From assembly GCA_963768585.1 (NCBI GenBank), contig CAVYIF010000013.1:124001-188000 (forward strand): 64,000 nt of DNA. Direction: 5' to 3'. Below are positions 9,817 through 18,818 of this stretch, piece by piece (positions within the stretch are counted from its first letter, which is position 1; the number at the start of each line of letters is the position of its first letter). The notes beneath the pieces were generated by a model. The model had not been told where the DNA came from, searched no databases, and saw only the letters and a program-made list of their open reading frames with translations. A program made the position numbers and the translations under genes. Source of the stretch: CAVUNY01 sp963768585 (GTDB lineage: Bacteria; Chloroflexota; Anaerolineae; Anaerolineales; Anaerolineaceae).

Positions 9817-11787
9817 ATGTCAACATTGCGCAATTTTCTTTTCATTCTTCTCTTGACCGCAGCACTAGGTGTGGTGGTCTTATTTTCCATGAAAGGAGAA
9901 CCGGTCTTAGCCCAAGGGATCAAAAATGGACGTTACAAATCTGTTGAAGTGCAAACAACGCAATATGTTTGGGAGTTGGTTAGTTTATCCAGCGGGAAAG
10001 TAATATGTGAGGTAATCATAGAGCGGGAGGGAAAACCGACCACTCAAGATGCCTTGAATATCTGCAGAGACGAAATTTATCCTGCTACGCCAACGCCTGT
10101 GACTAAAGGTGAGAATTTATCCACTCCGCAGCCAACACCGCTGCCTTTCAATGTAAACTTATTTTTCCAAAATACATTTTGGCGGTTCGTTACCCAACGT
10201 GAATTTATTAAGATTGTCAAAGTCCCTCTTCCAGAAATCGTTCTAAATGTCCTTGTGCCGCCAGGACCATTAGATAAACCATACATTACTTTGCTGGCAT
10301 ATGAACCAGCAACCGAATATACGATTACCTCGATACAGGGAAAAATTGGCCTTTTAGATTTCAATTGTGATGGCGACCGCTGTGATGTGCCACTTACTGA
10401 GGGTGTCCGGATTACATTCAAAGCATTTTCCAGCTTTGGAGATAGCAGCTCGGAGGTACAGATCGCAGTTCAGTTGGTGAAAAGGGAAGATGGATATTAT
10501 CCCACTTTGACCTCCATCACCCCATTCACCATTTTTCATGATGCCTGTGCCCAAATTTGGGAGAAAACAGCAGGTATCACGCCAAAGTGGGCGGAATTTC
10601 CACAATTGCCGGATGGTTTGAATACCAACAAGACCTATTATTTTCTGACTGACAGGTTAATCAGTACTGGAATCGTGAATGCAAAGGATTGTCCAGGGCA
10701 GGGATATCTTTTTCCTGGTTCACCCAATGGCTGTGGGATTGACCGGGCTAAAGAAACAATGATTGCCTGGCAAAACCAGTATGACCCGGTAATCTGGTCT
10801 ACCTCGCGAGATAATGGGATCCCTCCGAAAATTGTTAAAACATTAATTGAGAAGGAATCTCAGTTTTGGCCAGGAAATTCGCGGACCTTTATTGATGAGT
10901 ATGGCCTGGCCCAAATAAACGAAATTGGTGCAGACGTTGCATTAAGATGGGACGATGAGCTCTTTCGACAGACTTGCACCAATGTTCTGGGTGATTGCGG
11001 CACATCTTTCGCACGATTACCAAGTTGGCAGCAAGCCATGCTGCGTGGCAGCTTGACCAATCTTATCAATTCTGATTGCCCTGGTTGTGTGAATGGACAG
11101 GATTCAACGACCGTCAACCAGAGTATAAATATCATCGACCATGTCTTGAAAGCTAACTGCAGCCAAACGAACTATATCGTAAAAGATAACGCCTCTACGG
11201 CCTCTTACGAAGACATGTGGAAAATGACATTGGTTTCATACCATGCCGGCTACCAATGTTTATACAACGCAGCCGAAGCCGCGTTTCGAGCCGGAGTTGC
11301 ATTCAATTGGGAAAATGTATCCTCGTATCTCGATTGTCCTGGTGCCAAAGAATATGTGGACGATTTTTGGCAAAACCTGACCTCGTTTGAGGCATATATC
11401 CAGCCTCACACGGCACCACCGGCATTGTTAAGACTGCCCACGATCATTCCGACACAAACACCAATTCCAACTCCGTTGCCTAAACTATCCAAGAATACGA
11501 TCCGGGTATTTGTATACCTGGGTCTTGAGGGAAAAGAATTCCCGAATGATATTCAATGGGTAAACGGGGCGTCTGTTCAAGTGCGGGTGTCCGATGGATC
11601 GATTTATTCTAAAAGCACAGTCGATGGCCAGGCAACTTTTGATATGTCAAATCATAAGGTTGGCAGTGAAGTGACGATCAGCCTGCCGAGTCTTTACCGC
11701 AGTTTTACAACACAATTAACCGAACAAGGCGAAATTCTGGTACCATTTCGTTTAAAGCAACCGATTTTACCCACGGCTCTTCCATAG
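9817..11787 (+). CDS. Secreted protein with lytic-transglycosylase-like (SLT) domain
   Basis: A 656-residue exported protein. Residues 6-33 form a signal peptide or N-terminal anchor ending in a VLAQG cleavage-like site. A Pro/Thr linker (ATPTPVTKG and PQPTPLPF, residues 88-110) leads to a beta-rich segment. An SLT-like domain lies at about 335-515, with the predicted catalytic Glu347 in LIEKESQF, the motif YGLAQIN and a YHAGYQCLYNAA segment resembling the family YNAG motif. A second Pro/Thr linker leads to a C-terminal domain of about 85 residues (GASVQVRVSDG, VDGQATFDM) like a carboxypeptidase-regulatory beta sandwich. It is cysteine-rich, suggesting disulfides outside the membrane. Cell-wall remodelling is inferred. 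Confidence 0.7.
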   Translation: MSTLRNFLFILLLTAALGVVVLFSMKGEPVLAQGIKNGRYKSVEVQTTQYVWELVSLSSGKVICEVIIEREGKPTTQDALNICRDEIYPATPTPVTKGENLSTPQPTPLPFNVNLFFQNTFWRFVTQREFIKIVKVPLPEIVLNVLVPPGPLDKPYITLLAYEPATEYTITSIQGKIGLLDFNCDGDRCDVPLTEGVRITFKAFSSFGDSSSEVQIAVQLVKREDGYYPTLTSITPFTIFHDACAQIWEKTAGITPKWAEFPQLPDGLNTNKTYYFLTDRLISTGIVNAKDCPGQGYLFPGSPNGCGIDRAKETMIAWQNQYDPVIWSTSRDNGIPPKIVKTLIEKESQFWPGNSRTFIDEYGLAQINEIGADVALRWDDELFRQTCTNVLGDCGTSFARLPSWQQAMLRGSLTNLINSDCPGCVNGQDSTTVNQSINIIDHVLKANCSQTNYIVKDNASTASYEDMWKMTLVSYHAGYQCLYNAAEAAFRAGVAFNWENVSSYLDCPGAKEYVDDFWQNLTSFEAYIQPHTAPPALLRLPTIIPTQTPIPTPLPKLSKNTIRVFVYLGLEGKEFPNDIQWVNGASVQVRVSDGSIYSKSTVDGQATFDMSNHKVGSEVTISLPSLYRSFTTQLTEQGEILVPFRLKQPILPTALP

Positions 11788-11804
11788 AAAAGAAATGAGT
11801 TCCC

Positions 11805-13038
11805 ATGACAACTAATCCAAGTGATGAAGAATCAGAAAGCTTACTGAAGAAAACCAATCCGCTGCCCGGCAGAAATCCCAACCCTCCTGAAGAGGAAGTC
11901 CCGCAAGAGATCTGGAGATTCGAAAGTCGATCCATTGGAGGAGCTTCGCCAACGTCTTCATTCGGAAGATCAACGCCAGGCCTCCTCAAAGAATGATATT
12001 TTCACGAGGATGACCGATACGCTTTCAAATCGCAAAGGTACACAGCGTCCTAGGGATGAAAATTCTTCAGAAAATGTTTTTGGTGTGCGCACAACTGGAA
12101 ATGCTCCGTTTGAGTCATCAGAAAGGCAAGAACCAGACACAGATTCAACTCGAAACACAGTAATCCTTCAAAGTGGGCCAAAAATAGATCCATTTCTTGA
12201 GGATAAGGCCAAGACCAGGCAGCCGGATTCTGGCGGTGATCTGAATGAATCTATAGGGACAGAAAGTGTGGGTGATCCCTCCTCTTCGTCCGTTTCTAGA
12301 GTAAGGCCAATAGACCCCAAAGAACAAGAAGCTGCCTGGCAGAATTATTCATCGGAAGAATCGGCGGGTCAAAAACCATCGGTTTCAATTCTTGATGAAA
12401 AACTCTCCCAGTCTCAAGGAGAAAGGAAGCGCCTGCCATCTGGATTTGATCGTCAGAAGCAGGTTAGCCGGTATATTTCGTACAATCCTAAGCGCAGCCT
12501 CTGGAATCAATTCAAGGATTTTTCGAAAATCGAAAAATCCTTGATAATCGCACTTGCGATTGCGGTGATCGGTCTTGTCAGCTTGATTGCTTACTTGTTT
12601 ATCATGAGCCGCCAACCCGGGTTTGGTTCAAGCAATCGTTCGGCTGCAGAATCGACACCCATTCCCACTGTAAGTCCCCCGGTACCGGTAGGACTGCTTC
12701 TGCCGGGCGGCTGGCATTTTGATCTGGCAGCCGGGGTCAAGGTGGATGGTGTATGGAATCCAACAACAAGTGAATGGTTGGTGGGCACTGAAATTCGACG
12801 AGTCATTGCTATACCCTGGAATAAGCAAATCGAAGCCGTCGTACAATCTTTCGAGCCGGGTGATTTACTCGAGTTAGAAATTAGCAATGGGGATTCTTTT
12901 ACTTACAAAGTACTCACTGTGAGTGAAATCCCTGTTGTTGACACAAGTATTCTTTACGATATTCGACCGACACTGGCTATTATTCTGACAAAACCTGAAG
13001 CGGAAAAACGATGGGTTGTGGTTGCGGAGCCACAATAA
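11805..13038 (+). CDS. Single-pass membrane protein with cysteine-less sortase-like domain (frameshifted)
   Basis: The ATG at 11805 opens an acidic, Pro-rich N-terminus (MTTNPSDEESESLLKK) that continues into EEEVPQEIWR. The frame then moves by one extra base near 11910-11925 and continues as VDPLEELRQRLHSEDQRQ to 13038. Without repair the downstream frame would start at the TTG at 11935, giving 367 residues. A disordered cytoplasmic part precedes one membrane helix (SLIIALAIAVIGLVSLIAYL). The outer C-terminal domain resembles the end of class E sortases (GDLLELEISNGDSFTYKV), but the usual catalytic Cys is replaced in AIILTKPEAE and no catalytic His is evident. It is probably a binding or structural domain, following the SLT gene by 17 bases. 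Confidence 0.6.
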
Positions 13039-13092
13039 AGATCAGTTCGAGGTATAATCGTTTAGATTTCAGCCTAAGATAGAGGTACATTT

Positions 13093-14862
13093 TTGAAACC
13101 AATTCCACTTGTCTTCCGATTCGCGCGCCGGTATAAGCTGGCCTTATCACTGACGATTACCAGCATGTTGTTGTTGGTTGCCGTCCAGCTCGTTATCCCC
13201 TGGATTATCAAAACATTAATCAGTACGGTTACTGACACGACCAATGCAGTACAGGCCCAGGATATTATTCTGCAATTATCAATCCTGGTTTTTGGGATCT
13301 ATCTGGTCAAGGGAGGGCTGCAGTTCTTACGCAGTTATATGGCGCATGTTGCCGGGTGGGGTGTTGTCGCCGATATGCGTAAATTCTTGTATGATCATCT
13401 GCAGCGGCTTTCGTTACGGTTCTATGAAGATAAACAGACCGGGCAGTTAATGTCGCGGGTCATTAACGACACGGATTTGTTTGAACAGATGATTGCTCAT
13501 GCGGTCCCGGATGTTTTTGTGAATGTGATCACGTTGCTGGGGGTAAGTGCGGTTCTGGTTACTTTAAACTGGCGGTTGGCCTTACTCAGCATGGTCCCAA
13601 TTCCACTCGTGGTGATTGCTTTGCGCATCTTTACCAAGTATGTGCGACCTGCTTTTCGGGTGCGACAGTTTGAACTGGGCGAGTTAAACGCCATATTGAA
13701 TGACAATCTGCAAGGCATCAGAGAAATTAAAGCATTCAATCAAGAAGGCGACCAATTGGGCCGGGTTGGATTGGGAGTCGACCGTTTCTTAAATTCGAAT
13801 TTGCGCGCATTGCGCCTGATGGCAACCGTTCAGCCGTTTATCGAATTTTCAAGTTCGTTGGGAACATTGATCGTGATCTATTTTGGCGGTCAGTTGGCCT
13901 TCCAACAGGTGCTTCCAATTTCGGATTTAGTGGCCTTCTTCTTGTATTTGGAGATGTTCTACCAACCGGTAAGGAACTTAAGCAACGCCTGGGAAGCCAT
14001 ACAAAATGCTATGGCTGGGGCAGACCGGGTGGCAGAGCTACTTCAAGAACAGAAAGAACCTTTGGAAAGAAAGGGAGCCTTAGAATTTTCCGAACGCGCA
14101 GAAGGCGCATTAACCTTGAGCCATGTTAACTTCCAGTATGAGCAAGGGGGAAAAGTTCTGGAAGATATCTCATTGGAAATTCCTGCAAAGAGCATCGTTG
14201 CCCTGGTTGGACCGACTGGGGTCGGGAAGTCGACCATGGCGAGTTTAATACCTCGCTTCCACGATGTGATCACCGGAAGCATAACCCTGGATGGGATCGA
14301 TATTCGCGATCTGACTCTGGAAAGCCTGCGCAGCCAGATCAGTATGGTTTTGCAAGATGTGTTTCTATTTCACGGAACGGTCAAAGAAAATATCCTCTTC
14401 GGCAGGCCGAATGCCAGTGAAGAGGAAGTTATCGATGCGGCAAAAATTGCGAATGCGCATGAGTTTATTATGCAAATGCCTGATACGTACAATACCCTCA
14501 TCGGTGAGCGCGGCATAAAACTTTCTGGTGGGCAGAAACAGCGTCTTTCAATTGCACGCGCGGTTCTGAAGAATGCCCCGATTTTAATTCTGGACGAGGC
14601 AACTTCTGCCGTTGATACTGAAACTGAAGTTCTGATCCAGCAGGCCCTGGAACGGCTGATGGTTGGAAAAACCACATTAATTATCGCCCATCGTCTATCT
14701 ACTGTGCGGAATGCGGATATGATTGTGGTTTTAGAAGGCATGCATGTAAAAGAACAGGGCACCCACACAGAGCTGCTGGCAAAAGATGGTTTGTACCGGC
14801 GTTTATATACCGTTCAGCAGCGGTTGGATATTCCGGTTGAATATGCAGTAAATGCACCCTAA
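13093..14862 (+). CDS. ABC exporter, homodimeric type (ATP-binding/permease)
   Basis: A 589-residue MsbA-like exporter: six membrane helices in roughly residues 15-315 and a canonical nucleotide-binding domain. Walker A GPTGVGKST begins at residue 373, the signature is LSGGQKQR, Walker B is ILDEATSAVD and the H-loop is IAHRLST. All catalytic residues are intact, unlike the pair at 1486-5088, so this one can work as a homodimer. It begins with TTG at 13093 after AGAGGT seven bases upstream. A strong bidirectional terminator separates it from lexA. Lipid or peptide export is typical; the substrate cannot be told from sequence. Confidence 0.88.
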   Translation: MKPIPLVFRFARRYKLALSLTITSMLLLVAVQLVIPWIIKTLISTVTDTTNAVQAQDIILQLSILVFGIYLVKGGLQFLRSYMAHVAGWGVVADMRKFLYDHLQRLSLRFYEDKQTGQLMSRVINDTDLFEQMIAHAVPDVFVNVITLLGVSAVLVTLNWRLALLSMVPIPLVVIALRIFTKYVRPAFRVRQFELGELNAILNDNLQGIREIKAFNQEGDQLGRVGLGVDRFLNSNLRALRLMATVQPFIEFSSSLGTLIVIYFGGQLAFQQVLPISDLVAFFLYLEMFYQPVRNLSNAWEAIQNAMAGADRVAELLQEQKEPLERKGALEFSERAEGALTLSHVNFQYEQGGKVLEDISLEIPAKSIVALVGPTGVGKSTMASLIPRFHDVITGSITLDGIDIRDLTLESLRSQISMVLQDVFLFHGTVKENILFGRPNASEEEVIDAAKIANAHEFIMQMPDTYNTLIGERGIKLSGGQKQRLSIARAVLKNAPILILDEATSAVDTETEVLIQQALERLMVGKTTLIIAHRLSTVRNADMIVVLEGMHVKEQGTHTELLAKDGLYRRLYTVQQRLDIPVEYAVNAP

Positions 14863-14896
14863 GGCCCCTCCCTACCAGGACGGAAATAAAAACAGA

Positions 14897-14932
14897 AAAA
14901 AACTTCGGATGTGTTTAAGTCCGAAGTTTTTT
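14897..14932. terminator. Bidirectional intrinsic terminator between ABC exporter and lexA
   Basis: A perfect 13-base inverted repeat (AAAAAACTTCGGA at 14897-14909 with its complement at 14920-14932) and a 10-base loop. The A and T runs at the stem ends suit termination of both convergent genes. Confidence 0.85.
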
Positions 14933-14951
14933 AATAAATTTGCTGCGAAGT

Positions 14952-15611
14952 TCACAATTGATCCATTTTTCGGATGACAGCGACAACTTTTCCCTGGATG
15001 CGCACTTGCTCCGGACGATCGATCTTGATCGGTAAATAGGCTGGATTTGCAGGACGCAGGGTGATTCCTGAAGCATCGCGATGGAAATACTTTAAAGTGG
15101 TGGTATTTTCTTCGGCTAACCATACGGCGACCATTTCACCGTTGTTGGCCTCCTGGGAAGGTTTAAAAATGACCGTATCTCCATCGCTGATATTGGCGTC
15201 AACCATCGAGTCGCCTTTGACAGTAAGCGAAAATAAATTATCTGGATCGTTCGGACCGAGCATACTCATCAGAGCAGTCACAAATTGATCGGGATATGCA
15301 GAAAATTCAGCCTGGTTGGGCACGGAAATCGGCTGACCACCGGCGATGTAACCCATCCACCGTACGCGTACCGCCTGGTCAGAATTTGGTTTGGCAAGAC
15401 GGAAGCTGCGCGAGGCATGTTCTGTCCAAAAAATTCTTTCCTGGCGGCGCAAGGCGATTAAGTAATGTTTGATATGGGATGTGGAATCAATACCGATAGA
15501 TCGGCCAATTTCGCGAATGGTCGGCGAGAATCCTTTTTGTTTTTTGTAATGCCCAATAAAACGTTCGATTTTATCTAACCTTTCTGGCATCAGGTTGGAC
15601 GTCCGCGACAT
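14952..15611 (-). CDS. lexA: LexA repressor, SOS response regulator
   Basis: A 219-residue LexA: N-terminal winged helix (GFSPTIREIGRSIGI) and C-terminal S24 self-cleaving peptidase. The cleavage site Ala90-Gly91 lies in GYIAGGQP. The catalytic dyad is Ser135 in KGDSMVDA and Lys174 in TTLKYFHRD. An upstream in-frame start at 15650 exists, but the ATG at 15611 is preceded by AGGAAGG five bases away and gives the standard N-terminus, so it was chosen. The gene has its own promoter with a Bacillus-type SOS box over the start of transcription, so autorepression is expected. RecA-stimulated autocleavage would derepress the regulon. Confidence 0.93.
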   Translation of the reverse strand: MSRTSNLMPERLDKIERFIGHYKKQKGFSPTIREIGRSIGIDSTSHIKHYLIALRRQERIFWTEHASRSFRLAKPNSDQAVRVRWMGYIAGGQPISVPNQAEFSAYPDQFVTALMSMLGPNDPDNLFSLTVKGDSMVDANISDGDTVIFKPSQEANNGEMVAVWLAEENTTTLKYFHRDASGITLRPANPAYLPIKIDRPEQVRIQGKVVAVIRKMDQL

Positions 15612-15644
15612 AATTACCTTCCTTTCACTAAAACGCGGAATATA

Positions 15645-15656
15645 GAACATATGTTT
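15645..15656 (-). promoter_or_regulatory. LexA binding site (SOS box) of lexA
   Basis: The sequence GAACATATGTTT matches the GAAC-N4-GTTC core of the Gram-positive SOS box at all but one base. It lies just downstream of the -10 element, over the expected transcription start, as expected for lexA autoregulation. Confidence 0.8.
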
Positions 15657-15661
15657 TGTTT

Positions 15662-15690
15662 AATATAGCATGTGCCGTCAATAATGTCAA
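15662..15690 (-). promoter_or_regulatory. lexA promoter
   Basis: On the minus strand a perfect -35 TTGACA (15685-15690) is separated by 17 bases from a -10 TATATT (15662-15667). The SOS box begins six bases downstream of the -10. Confidence 0.85.
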
Positions 15691-15802
15691 GAACGAATTT
15701 TCTAGTATTGATGCGGATTGATTGTATCGAGGCAAATTAAAAGCGCCAATTAACGCCAGAATCATTTTTTTGCACAATTTCAAGTTAATTGCCATCCTAA
15801 AA

Positions 15803-15842
15803 AAAATCCCAGGCCGGTGATTCACAACCGGCCTGGGATTTT
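15803..15842 (-). terminator. Intrinsic terminator of the HprK/PEPCK-fold gene
   Basis: A perfect 16-base GC-rich inverted repeat (15803-15818 and 15827-15842) with an eight-base loop, followed on the minus strand by eight T residues. It lies 17 bases after the stop of the gene at 15860-17629. Confidence 0.9.
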
Positions 15843-15859
15843 ACACGATGGATTGAACC

Positions 15860-17629
15860 TCAATCAACCATACCACGACGCGCGCGGATAGCTTTGATTA
15901 ATGCTTTGGCCGCAAGCTCAGGTCCCTTATGCTCCATGCCGTGAATGCCAAGTTGAGTACGGAGCTGACCTACAAATAAACCTTTCTCAAAATATTTATC
16001 AAAGAATTTACGGGCAATTTCATCTTGCAGTTCAGGATATGCCGGGGGACCAAATATGTTAGCAAAAAATGATTGGACTAATCCCGTGGTGGTGGTTGTC
16101 CCTTTGCTCATCACATTCCCTGACCGAAATACTTTCAGGGCTTCCTCTGCCGATTCAAACGCCTGTAAAACAGGGTGTTCTTCGTCGACAGTTTCGTAAT
16201 TATTGGCATATAAAACAAATTCAACGGGAAAGCCCTTGATTACATTATCATATTTTGTCACCGGTAAAATGACCCTGGCATTTACCTCGTCTGGATTCAT
16301 AATGATCGCGCGGTCAATCTGACCAAAGGCATATCCTGACTGCAGATCATCGAGGCGCACGAAAGCACCCATTTCCGTTCCATATCCAATAATCGAACCA
16401 TTTTCGCCAATATCAAGCGATCCCATATCATCCGCGATAATTACCAGGTGTTCCACATCTTCTTTAAACATCGAGCGCATGGCTTCCAGAGTTTCTGATT
16501 TACCTGCCCCGGTATCGCCAGTGATGAGGAAAGTGGTATCGCAGCAGTTACGCAAGGCCAGGTGGAACATCGCGCCGTGGTAAGGCATGCGGCCGCGTTT
16601 GAGCATGATGACGTTATGCAGGGTGAGGGCCATTTTTTTCAAGTAACCAAAGTACCCATAAATGTCCCGGACCGGTATGGTGGCAACTAAAATATCATTT
16701 TCTAAATCATCGAAGAATATCGTTTCGTTAATGTTTGAAGAAGTCTCGCCGTCTACCGGGGTTCCATAGAGGAATATCCCATCGGGTTTGCGTGTCAGTT
16801 CAGTTTCATCGGCCAATTCAAATAAGTTGCAAAGGGAAAAACCCAACTCAAAAAATGACATTGAGAAATAGATCATGATAATCAGGCTGCCCACTTTTGC
16901 AGGATAGCATAACCATTTGGAGGATTTTAATTCCAAATTTTCAATCGGATCGTAATCCACTTTTTGGAACATGCCGCTACGTTTATTAATCGGCGTATTA
17001 AAGATCATTGGCGGGTAGATCAAAGCCTGGCTGATGACCGAAATATTATTTAGCTTTTTATATTGGTCCGGATAAGGAATTTTCATGGCACGTGCGATAG
17101 CGCCAATTTCGGCACCAGCTGTGACCTGCCGGTAAATCCGCGGGTGATCGCCGGTGATATTTTCTTGTATGTCACGGTAAGTGGTGCGCACGACATGCAT
17201 CAACACTTCAACCGTATCGTTGAATGTGCGGTAAGGGCGTTTATCATAGCGGTCACCGATAGAGTCACAAACCACCAGGCGGTGCAGTGAACGCCAATAG
17301 TTGTACAAGTTTTCAACGAAATCGCTGAGGAGTACCGTGTCGCGCGTGAAAACCTCAGAACCTGGTAATATATTCGGGATCAACGTCAGGGGTAGATTAA
17401 TCAAATAGCTGAAAGTTTTAACTAACAGGCGAAGGTCACCCGCCTTTACCGTATTTTCATCCTGAAAAATTTTAAGTAATCGGGAATGCTGTCGAGTGAG
17501 TGAGGTGACATACTTCTTAAGTACATCGTAAAATATTGGACTGGACAACAGTTCGGCGGGAGTGTCACAGATGGTATTGTTCAGACGGATAACTATTTTT
17601 CCATCAAATAATTGGTAAGAAGAAATCAT
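15860..17629 (-). CDS. HprK/PEPCK-superfamily P-loop protein of unknown function
   Basis: A 589-residue protein whose C-terminal third contains the P-loop GDTGAGKSE (residues 371-379), preceded by HGAMFHLAL and followed by IIADDMGSL. This order is that of HPr kinase/phosphorylase and PEP carboxykinase relatives. The N-terminal 300 residues match nothing I recognise and include a hydrophobic stretch near residues 245-270 (VGSLIIMIYFSMSFFELGF). It is much longer than HPr kinase (about 310 residues) and lacks a clear HprK C-terminal signature. Database entries for such proteins are often just PEP carboxykinase-like. The start ATG at 17629 follows GAGG. It is monocistronic with its own terminator. 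Nucleotide-dependent kinase activity is inferred. Confidence 0.7.
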   Translation of the reverse strand: MISSYQLFDGKIVIRLNNTICDTPAELLSSPIFYDVLKKYVTSLTRQHSRLLKIFQDENTVKAGDLRLLVKTFSYLINLPLTLIPNILPGSEVFTRDTVLLSDFVENLYNYWRSLHRLVVCDSIGDRYDKRPYRTFNDTVEVLMHVVRTTYRDIQENITGDHPRIYRQVTAGAEIGAIARAMKIPYPDQYKKLNNISVISQALIYPPMIFNTPINKRSGMFQKVDYDPIENLELKSSKWLCYPAKVGSLIIMIYFSMSFFELGFSLCNLFELADETELTRKPDGIFLYGTPVDGETSSNINETIFFDDLENDILVATIPVRDIYGYFGYLKKMALTLHNVIMLKRGRMPYHGAMFHLALRNCCDTTFLITGDTGAGKSETLEAMRSMFKEDVEHLVIIADDMGSLDIGENGSIIGYGTEMGAFVRLDDLQSGYAFGQIDRAIIMNPDEVNARVILPVTKYDNVIKGFPVEFVLYANNYETVDEEHPVLQAFESAEEALKVFRSGNVMSKGTTTTTGLVQSFFANIFGPPAYPELQDEIARKFFDKYFEKGLFVGQLRTQLGIHGMEHKGPELAAKALIKAIRARRGMVD

Positions 17630-17736
17630 AATACCTCACATTTTAGCGGGAGAAGAACATGGTGAAGAATTATATTCCAAAATATCGCATTTTCAGTCTG
17701 GATTCTGACCAATTTTCAAATAAGGTTGCATTAGTG

Positions 17737-17742
17737 TATAAT
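17737..17742 (+). promoter_or_regulatory. Possible -10 of the aldo/keto reductase gene
   Basis: TATAAT 35 bases before the ATG at 17777, with a weak -35 (TTTTCA, 17713-17718) 18 bases upstream. The gene has AGGAGG at 17766-17771. Confidence 0.5.
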
Positions 17743-17776
17743 TTTTATAGGAAAACCATAATATTAGGAGGCAAGT

Positions 17777-18749
17777 ATGGAATACACGCATCTTGGCAGA
17801 ACCGGATTGAAAGTTAGCCGGCTATGTCTTGGAACGATGAATTTCGGCCCGCAATCCAGCGAGGCAGACAGCTATGTCATGATGGATAAGGCTCTGGATG
17901 ATGGAATTAATTTCTTCGATTCCGCCAATGTATATGGCGGTAAGACTGGCGAGGGCATCACTGAGCAGATCGTAGGCCGCTGGTTTGCTCAAGGCGGTGG
18001 CAGACGAGAAAAGGTAGTCATGGCGACAAAGGTGTTCGGAGGAATGGGCAGTTGGCCGAACGAAAGTCGGGTATCTGCGTATCATATCCGGCGAGCCTGT
18101 GATGAAAGCCTGCGCCGCCTGCAAACCGATCATATCGATCTTTATCAGATGCACCATATCGATCGCGAAACACCCTGGGAAGAAGTCTGGCAGGCGATGG
18201 AAGTACTGGTGCAGCAAGGGAAAGTGATGTATGTGGGCAGCAGCAACTTTGCCGGATGGAATATTGCGCAGGCATCTGAAACCGCCAAAGCACGTAATTT
18301 TATGGGCCTGGTATAGCGAGCAAAGCCTGTATAACCTGAATGCGCGCATGGTCGAGTTAGAGGTTATTCCTGCATGCAGAAATTATGGCCTGGGGTTAAT
18401 CCCCTGGAGCCCACTTGCAGGAGGTTTGTTGGGTGGCGCCCTCGAAAAAGCGGAAGTAGGCCGCCGGGCCGGTGAGAGGATGCAAACCAGCGTCGAACAG
18501 AACCGGGATAAACTGGAAAAGTACGAAAATCTTTGTAAGAAAATGGGCGAAAAACCGGCGGATGTAGCCCTGGCCTGGCTGCTTAATAATCCGGTAGTAA
18601 CTGCTCCTATCATTGGACCACGTACGCTGGATCAATTACAGGGCAGCTTACGCAGCCTTGAAATTCATCTGGATGAAGATGTTTTAAAACAATTGGATGA
18701 GATTTTCCCTGGGCCTGGTAATCAGGCGCCAGAGGCATATGCCTGGTAG
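17777..18749 (+). CDS. Aldo/keto reductase (frameshifted)
   Basis: An AKR of about 323 residues interrupted by one extra base at 18311-18314. The first frame (17777-18316) runs to ARNFMGLV and meets a TAG. The second frame picks up exactly where the family continues (SEQSLYNLNARMVELEVIPA) and runs to 18749. Visible catalytic residues are Asp and Tyr in FFDSANVYGG, Lys in MATKVFG and His in YQMHHIDR. The C-terminus carries the NADPH site IIGPRTLDQL. It is in the same superfamily as the gene at 484-1479 but a different subfamily. Unless the extra base is a sequencing error, the product is truncated after residue 179 and would lack the cofactor site. Confidence 0.8.
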
Positions 18750-18783
18750 AATCTCTAAATATTTTACATGGTTTATCTTTATC

Positions 18784-18815
18784 GGAAACAGGGCGAGTAT
18801 TCTCGCCCTGTTTCC
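18784..18815. terminator. Bidirectional terminator between convergent AKR and MFS genes
   Basis: A perfect 14-base stem (GGAAACAGGGCGAG and its complement) with a TATT loop lies between the two convergent stops. The downstream T-run is modest. Confidence 0.8.
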
Positions 18816-18818
18816 TTA

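Noticed and set aside
15628..15825. 65-codon open frame across the lexA promoter
   Set aside because: It lies over the promoter, SOS box and terminator and has no ribosome binding site.
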